From the NCBI RefSeq assembly GCF_003335105.1, contig NZ_QFWQ01000006.1, positions 434,001-498,000 of the forward strand: a stretch of 64,000 bases of DNA. The letters run 5' to 3'. This stretch comes from Rhodanobacter denitrificans (lineage in GTDB: Bacteria > Pseudomonadota > Gammaproteobacteria > Xanthomonadales > Rhodanobacteraceae). The position numbers and the translations under genes were made by a program. Below the pieces are notes generated by a model. The model saw nothing but the letters and a program-made list of their open reading frames with translations, was not told where the DNA came from and ran no database searches. Positions 58,357 through 64,000 of the stretch are shown here, in pieces (positions within the stretch are counted from its first letter, which is position 1; each line of letters opens with the position of its first letter).

Positions 58357-59277
58357 TCAATCCAGGAGGGCGGCGACGTGGGCGCTGGCGCTGGCGGCCA
58401 GCGCGGCGAGGTTGTAGCCGCCTTCCAGGCTGGAAACCAGCCGTCCGCCGGCGTGCGCATGGGCCAGTGCCACCAGCCGCTCGGTGATCCAGGCGTAGTC
58501 TTCCGGCCCCAGCCGGAGGTCGGCCAGCGGGTCGTCGCGGTGGGCGTCGAAGCCGGCCGAGACCAGTACCAGCTGCGGCTTGAAGGCATGCAGCCGAGGC
58601 AGCAGCACGCCGTCCCACAGCTCGCGGAATTCGTACGAGCCGGCGCCGGGCGAGAGCGTGCCGTTGACGATGTTGCCCACGCCACGTTCGTCCTCACTGC
58701 CGCTGTCCGGGTATAGCGGCGACTGGTGGCTGGAGACGAACAGCACGCGCGGCTCGTGCTCGAAAATGTCCTGGGTGCCGTTGCCGTGGTGCACGTCGAA
58801 ATCGGCGATGGCGACCCGCTTCAGGCCGTGCGCGGCCAGCGCATGGGCGGCACCCACGGCGATGTTGTTGAACAGGCAGAAGCCCATCGCCCGCTCGCGC
58901 GTGGCGTGGTGGCCGGGCGGACGCACCGCGCAGAACGCGCGCCGTACCTCGCCGCCGAGCACCGCGTCGACCGCGGCCACCACGGCGCCGGCCGCATGCA
59001 GCGCCGCCTCGGTCGAGCCGGGGCCCATCACGGTGTCCTGGTCCAGCGCGAGCATGTCGCCTGGCGGCGCACCGAGCAGGATTTCCCCGACGTGGGCCGC
59101 GCCGTGCACGCGCCAGAGCTGTTCGCGGGTCACCTGCGGCGCCTCGATGCGGTCGAGCGCGGCGAAACGGTCGTGGTCCAGCGCCTGCAGCACGGCGCGC
59201 AGCCGCGCCGGTCGTTCGACGTGTCCCGGGCCCGGGTCGTGCTGCAGGCAGGCAGGGTGGGTGTACAGCCGCAGCAT
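58357..59277 (-). CDS. Histone deacetylase-family (class II) amidohydrolase
   Basis: A 306-residue zinc deacetylase of the HDAC/AcuC/AphA superfamily. The zinc site is clear: RPPGHHATRERAMGFCLFNN (tandem His), IADFDVHHGNGTQDIF (Asp, His), LVSAGFDAHRDDPL (Asp), and GGYN near the end. Possible substrates are acetylated proteins, polyamines or small amides. It is the last gene of a unit with the B12 adenosyltransferase 8 bases upstream; that link is not understood. Start MLRLYTHPAC at 59277. Confidence 0.93.
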   Translation of the reverse strand: MLRLYTHPACLQHDPGPGHVERPARLRAVLQALDHDRFAALDRIEAPQVTREQLWRVHGAAHVGEILLGAPPGDMLALDQDTVMGPGSTEAALHAAGAVVAAVDAVLGGEVRRAFCAVRPPGHHATRERAMGFCLFNNIAVGAAHALAAHGLKRVAIADFDVHHGNGTQDIFEHEPRVLFVSSHQSPLYPDSGSEDERGVGNIVNGTLSPGAGSYEFRELWDGVLLPRLHAFKPQLVLVSAGFDAHRDDPLADLRLGPEDYAWITERLVALAHAHAGGRLVSSLEGGYNLAALAASASAHVAALLD

Positions 59278-59285
59278 GCCGCGGC

Positions 59286-59858
59286 TTACCCGACAGGCTT
59301 GGGCTTGCGGCGGCGCTCGTGCTGCCACAGCACCTCGCCGTGGCCGCTGGCGCGGGCCAGCACGCGCGAGATCACGAACAGCAGGTCGGACAGCCGGTTC
59401 AGATAGCGCTGCGGCTGGCTGCGGATCTGCTCCACCCGCGACAGCGCGATCACCTCGCGCTCGGCGCGGCGGCACACGGTGCGCGCCAGGTGGCCGCAGG
59501 CGGCGGCCATGCCACCGCCGGGCAGGATGAATTCCTTCAGCGGCGGCAGCGGTTCGTTGAGTTCGTCGAGGAGGCGTTCCAGCCGCTCGATGTCGCTGTC
59601 CTCGACCATCGCCATGCCGGGGATGCACAACTCGCCGCCGAGGTCGAACAGGTCGTGTTGCACCTGGGTCAGTGCCTCGCGCACTTCGTCGCCCACGCCG
59701 TCGGCGGCCAGCAGCATGCCGATCGTGCTGTTGAGCTCGTCCACCGTGCCGTAGGCGTTGACCCGCAGCGAATCCTTGCCCACCCGCGAACCGTCGCCGA
59801 GGCCGGTGCTGCCGTCGTCGCCGGTGCGGGTGTAGATCTTCGAGAGCCGGTTACCCAC
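59286..59858 (-). CDS. Cob(I)alamin adenosyltransferase, PduO type
   Basis: Makes adenosylcobalamin from ATP and cob(I)alamin. The 190-residue product begins IYTRTGDDGSTGLGDGSRVGK, then NAYGTVDELNSTIG, FDLGGELC and ARTVCRRAEREVIAL, the PduO-type ATP and cobalamin sites. The start is a GTG at 59858. It lies 13 bases after the membrane protein I read as a BtuM-like B12 transporter, so import and adenosylation of B12 appear to be coupled. Confidence 0.95.
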   Translation of the reverse strand: MGNRLSKIYTRTGDDGSTGLGDGSRVGKDSLRVNAYGTVDELNSTIGMLLAADGVGDEVREALTQVQHDLFDLGGELCIPGMAMVEDSDIERLERLLDELNEPLPPLKEFILPGGGMAAACGHLARTVCRRAEREVIALSRVEQIRSQPQRYLNRLSDLLFVISRVLARASGHGEVLWQHERRRKPKPVG

Positions 59859-59871
59859 GTCGATGCCGGGG

Positions 59872-60483
59872 TCAGTGCCGGATCTGGCCGCTGCGCTGCG
59901 ATGCGTGCGCCAGCTGGGTCGCCAGCACGTGCAGCACGGCGCCCAGCGCCACGTAGACGGAGGTGCCGGCGAGGAACGGCAGATACCAGTCGCCGAGATT
60001 GCCGAGCCAAGCGCCGAAGCTGCGCGGCGCCGGCACGCTGGCGCTGATCCAGTAGAAGCTGCCGTTGGAGACCAGGTAGCAGACGCCTTCGGCGACCAGC
60101 AGCGTGGCCACCGCGAGGCCCAGCGTACGCAGGTTCAGGCCCTGCTGGCGCTTCGCCAGCCAGCTGCCGCCCACCCACAGTGCCGCGTAGGACGGCAACA
60201 GGAACCAGTAGGCCGGCGACACGCAGTAATGACTCCAGAAGTCGATGCCCTGGCCGCTGATGACGAGGTAGTCCACCAGCACCGCCTCGGCCATCAGCAG
60301 CGCAAATGTCGTCCAACCGGCCCAGCGGCCCTGGCCGCGCAGCCAGAAGCCGGCGAGGAAGAACACGCCCCACGAGGCATCCCACAGCGCGTGGTGCAGC
60401 AGCGAGGGGTGGAAGCGGGTGACGCCCATCACCAGGGCCAGGCCCAGGAAGATGGCCAGGCGTCGGGTCGTTGCGATTGCCAT
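59872..60483 (-). CDS. Probable BtuM-like vitamin B12 transporter (ECF S component)
   Basis: A 203-residue inner-membrane protein with about six hydrophobic segments (for example RLAIFLGLALVMGVTRFH, AWGVFFLAGFW and GLAVATLLVAEGVCYLVS). Size and topology fit BtuM, the solo ECF-type S component that imports B12 in proteobacteria and binds cobalt through a conserved cysteine near residue 80. Cys87 in the loop SHYCVSPAYWF is a good candidate for it. The gene is directly followed by the cobalamin adenosyltransferase, which supports the reading. I cannot confirm it without alignment; a plain membrane protein of unknown role remains possible. No cobalamin riboswitch was seen before it. Confidence 0.65.
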   Translation of the reverse strand: MAIATTRRLAIFLGLALVMGVTRFHPSLLHHALWDASWGVFFLAGFWLRGQGRWAGWTTFALLMAEAVLVDYLVISGQGIDFWSHYCVSPAYWFLLPSYAALWVGGSWLAKRQQGLNLRTLGLAVATLLVAEGVCYLVSNGSFYWISASVPAPRSFGAWLGNLGDWYLPFLAGTSVYVALGAVLHVLATQLAHASQRSGQIRH

Positions 60484-60604
60484 GTGGACTCCGTGCTGCT
60501 CGGCTGAATACAGATGTCGAAGTTTAGCCCAATGCGGCCGGGCCGATGCGCCGATGTCACGCCGCCCGATGCGGAGACGCCATGCCCGCGCGTATTATCC
60601 GGGC

Positions 60605-61828
60605 ATGAATCCCTCCACCACCCCTGTCGAGGGCGGCGTGCTGATCGTCGGCGGAGGCCTGGTCGGCGCCAGCCTGGCGATCGCGCTGGATGCCGCCGGC
60701 GTCGCCGCCACCCTGGTCGAGGCCGCCGCGCCGCGCGTCGACGCCCAGCCCAGCTACGACGAGCGCAACCTGGCGCTGGCCCGCGCCACCGTCAACGGGC
60801 TGGCGGCGATCGGCGTATGGCAGCATGCCGCCGCCCGTGCCACGCCGATCCGGTACATCCACGTCAGCCGCGCCGGCGAGTTCGGCAGCGCACGTATCGA
60901 CGCGGACAAGCAGGGCGTCGACGCGCTGGGCTGGACCCTGCCGGCGCGCGAGCTCGGCGCCGCGCTGCTGCGCCGGCTGGACGAATGCGCCCAGCTGACC
61001 CGGCTGGCGCCCGCCACGCTGTCTGCGCTGCAGCCGCTGGCCGGCGGCTGGCGCGCGCAGGTCGAAACCGCCGACGGTACGCGCAGCCTCGACACGCCGC
61101 TGCTGGTCGGCGCCGACGGCACGCATTCGTTCGTGCGCGCGCAACTGGGCATCGACGCCGAACCGCACGACTACCGGCAGACGCTGTTCGTCTGCACGGT
61201 GACGCCGGAACGCGACCACGCGAATCGGGCGTGGGAGCGCTTCGCCGACGAAGGGCCGGTCGCGCTGCTGCCTCTGGCCGAGCGCCGCTGCGGGCTGGTA
61301 CTCACGGTGTCCGCCGACGAGGCCGATACAGTCGCTGCGCTGGACGATGCGGGTTTCATCGAACTGGCGCAGCGCCGCTTTGGCTGGCGACTGGGTCGCC
61401 TCAGCCGACCCGGCAGGCGCCATCCATACGCGATCCACCGGGTGGCGGCGACGCAGCTCGTCGCGCCACGCGCGGTGCTGGTCGGCAACGCGGCGCAGAC
61501 CGTGCATCCGATCGGCGCGCAGGGGTTCAACCTCGGCCTGCGCGACGCGTTGACCCTGGCCGAGCTGGTGGCGGGCGCACCCGATCCGGGCGCTGCCGAT
61601 CTGCTGGCGCGTTACGCCGCGCGACGCGCGCCCGATCGCGAGGGCACCATGGCCATGAGCCATGGCCTGGTGCGGCTGGCCTGCCTGCCGCAACCGCTGC
61701 TGGCGCCACTGCGCTCGCTGGCTTTGCTGGCTTGCGACCGGCTGCCGCCGCTGCAGCGCTTGCTGGCGCGGCGCGGCATGGGTTTTCGCGGCGAGCCGCC
61801 GCTGGCGGTGCTAGAGCGCCTGCCATGA
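60605..61828 (+). CDS. ubiH: 2-octaprenyl-6-methoxyphenol hydroxylase (UbiH)
   Basis: FAD monooxygenase of ubiquinone synthesis. The 407-residue product has the FAD motifs LIVGGGLVGASLAIAL (about 15-30), LVGADGTHSFVR (about 168-180) and VLVGNAAQTVHPIGAQGFNLGLRD (about 292-315); the Asn and Gln in VGNAAQT match E. coli UbiH. It begins MNPSTTPVEGG at 60605; the upstream frame is not protein-like. Its TGA overlaps the ATG of the next hydroxylase, so the two form one unit. Confidence 0.93.
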   Translation: MNPSTTPVEGGVLIVGGGLVGASLAIALDAAGVAATLVEAAAPRVDAQPSYDERNLALARATVNGLAAIGVWQHAAARATPIRYIHVSRAGEFGSARIDADKQGVDALGWTLPARELGAALLRRLDECAQLTRLAPATLSALQPLAGGWRAQVETADGTRSLDTPLLVGADGTHSFVRAQLGIDAEPHDYRQTLFVCTVTPERDHANRAWERFADEGPVALLPLAERRCGLVLTVSADEADTVAALDDAGFIELAQRRFGWRLGRLSRPGRRHPYAIHRVAATQLVAPRAVLVGNAAQTVHPIGAQGFNLGLRDALTLAELVAGAPDPGAADLLARYAARRAPDREGTMAMSHGLVRLACLPQPLLAPLRSLALLACDRLPPLQRLLARRGMGFRGEPPLAVLERLP

Positions 61829-63087
61829 ACACTTCGCTGCAGGACATGCCCTCCCGCCGCCGCGCGCCTGCGCTGGACGTGGCCGTGGTCGGCGGCGGCA
61901 TGGTCGGCGCCGCCGCTGCGCTGGCGCTGGCACGGGCCGGCTTCAGCACCGCCTTGCTGGAGGCGCGCGCGCCGGCGGCATGGAACGCGAACGCCGAGGT
62001 GGACCTGCGCGTGGTCGGGCTGGCGCCGTCGTCGCTGGCGCTGCTCGACGAACTGGACGTCTGGACGTCCATCCGTGAGGCCCGCGCAGGTCCGTACGCG
62101 CACATGCACGTGTGGGACGCCGAAAGCGGCGCGGCGATCGACTTCGACGCGGCCAGCGAAGGCCACGACCGGCTCGGCTACATCGTCGAGAACAGCCTGG
62201 TGCAGTGGACGCTGTGGCAGGCGCTGGACGCCGCACAGGGAGGTGCCAGTGCCGCGGGAGCAGGACGCGCAGGAGCGGCCGCTGCCGGTGTGCGCCGGCT
62301 GTGCCCGGTCGAAGTGCGGGGCTTCGAAGCGCGCGAGGATCGCATCCAGCTGGAACTGGCCGGCGGCGAGACGCTGGCGGCGAGCCTGCTGGTGGCCGCC
62401 GACGGCGCGGGCTCGCCGCTGCGCGCGCTGGCCGGCATCGGCACGCGTGGCCGCGACTACGCGCAGCGCGCGGTGGTGGCGCACGTCGTCACCGAGCGCC
62501 CGCACCAAGACACCGCGTGGCAACGCTTCCTGCCGGGCGGCCCGCTGGCGCTGCTGCCGCTGGCCGACGGGCGCAGCTCGATCGTGTGGTCGCTCCCCGA
62601 GGCCGAAGCGCAGCGTGTGCTGGCGCTGGACGACAAGGCTTTCCTCGACGAGCTCGGCGTCGCCAGCGATTTCCGGCTGGGCCGGATCGCCGCCACCACG
62701 CCGCGCGCGGCGTTTCCGCTTAAGCTGCAACTGGCCGAGCGCTATCAGGCCGACCGTTTCGTGTTGCTGGGCGATGCCGCGCATGCGGTGCATCCGCTGG
62801 CCGGGCAGGGCGTCAACCTGGGCCTGCGCGACGTGGCCGAGTTGCGCGACACGCTGGTCGACGCCCGCGCGGCTGGCCGCGACATCGGCGCCGCCCATGT
62901 GCTGCGCCGCTACGCGCGCCGCCGGCGCAGCGCCGATACGCTGGACGCGCTGGGCTTTGACGCCCTGGCGCGCATCTACGCGTGGCAGTCGCCGGCGCTG
63001 GTCGCCGCGCGCGGCGTCGGCGTGCGCCTGCTCGACCGATTCGCGCCGTTGAAGCGGCGGCTCTCGGAACACGCTGCCGGACTTTGA
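61825..63087 (+). CDS. Ubiquinone-type FAD hydroxylase (UbiI/UbiF-like)
   Basis: A 420-residue FAD monooxygenase paired with ubiH. It shows DVAVVGGGMVGAAAALALARAG (about 18-38), LLVAADGAGSPLRALAGI (about 190-207) and FVLLGDAAHAVHPLAGQGVNLGLRDV (about 312-337). It resembles UbiI/VisC and UbiF; which ring position it hydroxylates cannot be told from the sequence. A low-complexity insertion of Ala, Gly and Arg lies at about 138-152 (QGGASAAGAGRAGAAAAG). The ATG overlaps the ubiH stop by 4 bases. Confidence 0.92.
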   Translation: MNTSLQDMPSRRRAPALDVAVVGGGMVGAAAALALARAGFSTALLEARAPAAWNANAEVDLRVVGLAPSSLALLDELDVWTSIREARAGPYAHMHVWDAESGAAIDFDAASEGHDRLGYIVENSLVQWTLWQALDAAQGGASAAGAGRAGAAAAGVRRLCPVEVRGFEAREDRIQLELAGGETLAASLLVAADGAGSPLRALAGIGTRGRDYAQRAVVAHVVTERPHQDTAWQRFLPGGPLALLPLADGRSSIVWSLPEAEAQRVLALDDKAFLDELGVASDFRLGRIAATTPRAAFPLKLQLAERYQADRFVLLGDAAHAVHPLAGQGVNLGLRDVAELRDTLVDARAAGRDIGAAHVLRRYARRRRSADTLDALGFDALARIYAWQSPALVAARGVGVRLLDRFAPLKRRLSEHAAGL

Positions 63088-63171
63088 TCTTTGCTCCTCT
63101 CCTTGTCCGCAGGGGGAGGTCGGGAGAGGGTGAAGCTTCTGGCTTGAAGATCAAGAGCGACCCCACCCCAA

Positions 63172-63194
63172 CCCTCCCCTGCGCGCAGGAGAGG
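63172..63194. repeat. GC-rich hairpin repeat after the second hydroxylase gene
   Basis: CCCTCCCCTGC / GCAGGAGAGGG pairs at 63172-63194. With the pyrimidine/purine-rich stretch at 63095-63130 it belongs to the same kind of intergenic element as the one near 4571-4600. The rest of 63088-63200 holds no gene. Confidence 0.5.
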
Positions 63195-63220
63195 GAATCC
63201 ACGCCACCGGAGGATCGATC

Positions 63221-64000
63221 ATGCGCATCGCCCGACTCTGCTGTCTGCTGCTGCTTGCCGGTTCAAGCCTTGCCGCCCAGGCGAAGATGGTGCACCGCCC
63301 GGTCGAATGGACGCAGGACGGCACCCGTTTCCACAGCGTGCTGGTCTACGACGACGCTTCGACCTCGAAGCGCCCGGGTCTGGTGATGGTACCGAACTGG
63401 TACGGCATCAACGACGCGGCCGTAAAGAAGGCCGAGATGATCGCCGGCAAGGATTACGTGATCCTGCTCACCGACATGTACGGCGCCGGCGTGCGCCCGC
63501 AGCAGGGCAACGCCGATCAGGCGCAGGCGGCGGTGAAGCCGCTGTACGGCGATCGTGCGCTGATGCGCAAGCGGATCAACCTGGCGCTGGACCAGCTGAA
63601 GGTGCAGGCAGCCGGCGCGCCGCTCGACGCATCGAAGCTGGCCGCGATCGGTTTCTGTTTCGGCGGCTCGGCCGTGCTCGACCTGGCACGCAGCGGTGCG
63701 GACGTCGCCGCGGTGGTGTCGTTCCACGGTGGGCTGGACACCGACAACCCGGCGTTGGCGAAGAACATCAAGGCGCGCGTGCTGGCGATGAACGGCGCGG
63801 ACGACAAGGGCACCATGCCCGACGCGGACAAGTTCATGGACGAGATGCGCATGAGCCCCGCCGACTGGCAGTTCGTGGTGCTCGGCCACGCCGTGCACTG
63901 CTTCACCGAAGTGGGCGAGAACTCCACCGGCTGCCGCTACGACGAACGCGCCGCGACCCGCAGCTACCGCCTGATGCACGACTGGCTGCGCGCGGCGTTT
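63221..64000 (+). CDS. Secreted dienelactone-hydrolase-family protein (3' end outside window)
   Basis: An alpha/beta hydrolase with a signal peptide (MRIARLCCLLLLAGSSLAAQA) and a GGAGG site 7 bases before its ATG. The dienelactone-hydrolase core is clear: DGTRFHSVLVYDDA, RPGLVMVPNWYGIND, IGFCFGGSAVLDLA with nucleophile Cys (G-F-C-F-G-G), MNGADDKGTMPDADKF with the acid, and GHAVHCFTEVG with the catalytic His. 260 residues are visible, ending DWLRAAF; only the last few residues and the stop are missing. Substrate unknown; related proteins act on lactones or esters. Located after the ubiquinone genes and a repeat. Confidence 0.93.
   Translation, partial: MRIARLCCLLLLAGSSLAAQAKMVHRPVEWTQDGTRFHSVLVYDDASTSKRPGLVMVPNWYGINDAAVKKAEMIAGKDYVILLTDMYGAGVRPQQGNADQAQAAVKPLYGDRALMRKRINLALDQLKVQAAGAPLDASKLAAIGFCFGGSAVLDLARSGADVAAVVSFHGGLDTDNPALAKNIKARVLAMNGADDKGTMPDADKFMDEMRMSPADWQFVVLGHAVHCFTEVGENSTGCRYDERAATRSYRLMHDWLRAAF

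Overview
The window is GC-rich, densely packed chromosomal DNA from a gammaproteobacterium of the Xanthomonadales (Lysobacterales), most likely a Rhodanobacteraceae such as Rhodanobacter, Dyella or Luteibacter. The signs are a division/cell-wall cluster without murD, the lpxC-dciA-M23-secA order, the lptD-surA-pdxA-rsmA-apaG-apaH order, GC-rich palindromic repeats, and protein sequences of xanthomonad type. The genus is inferred from gene content, not from a search. Almost everything is core genome; the only clearly accessory stretches are about 10.1-11.3 kb and 13.5-15.8 kb.

Left part (1-29 kb): the end of an OmpR/EnvZ-type two-component pair; ilvE, a small secreted protein and metF; ahcY under an S-adenosylhomocysteine riboswitch, divergent from ppc; GIY-YIG and GST genes; a lower-GC pair (HIT-like protein, HD phosphohydrolase); the ABC-F ATPase uup with a palindromic repeat inserted in frame; a HigB toxin with a HigA-ImmA fusion followed by a methyltransferase remnant and a DUF6933 gene; metK; metE behind a cobalamin riboswitch; dusB; a Fur-box-preceded small ORF plus PepSY membrane protein; a nucleoside transporter; a uracil-DNA-glycosylase-like gene and an FAD-linked oxidase; yraN, lpoA and divergent rsmI. 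metF, ahcY, metK and metE within 16 kb supply most of the methionine/SAM cycle, apparently under several control devices (SAH riboswitch, B12 riboswitch, and a shared palindrome before metF and metK).

Middle (29-51 kb): RNase P RNA, then the dcw cluster mraZ-rsmH-ftsL-ftsI-murE-murF-mraY-ftsW-murG-murC-ddl-ftsQ-ftsA-ftsZ-lpxC. Most of these genes overlap by 1-11 bases, and four GTGGG-like repeats before mraZ look like the MraZ operator. murD is absent between mraY and ftsW, as expected for xanthomonads, which use the MurD2/MurL route. dciA, an M23 peptidase and secA follow.

Right part (51-64 kb): apaH, apaG, rsmA, pdxA, surA and lptD (outer-membrane biogenesis and housekeeping, all on the minus strand); a compact operon of a probable BtuM B12 transporter, a PduO-type adenosyltransferase and an HDAC-family deacetylase; two ubiquinone-type FAD hydroxylases; and a secreted dienelactone-hydrolase-like protein cut by the window end. 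No tRNA, rRNA, intact insertion sequence, prophage or CRISPR array was seen. No wholly new system stands out. The best leads are the SAM-cycle control sites, the iron-regulated small ORF, the HIT-like/HD pair and the ftsQ-ftsA relay mini-ORF.
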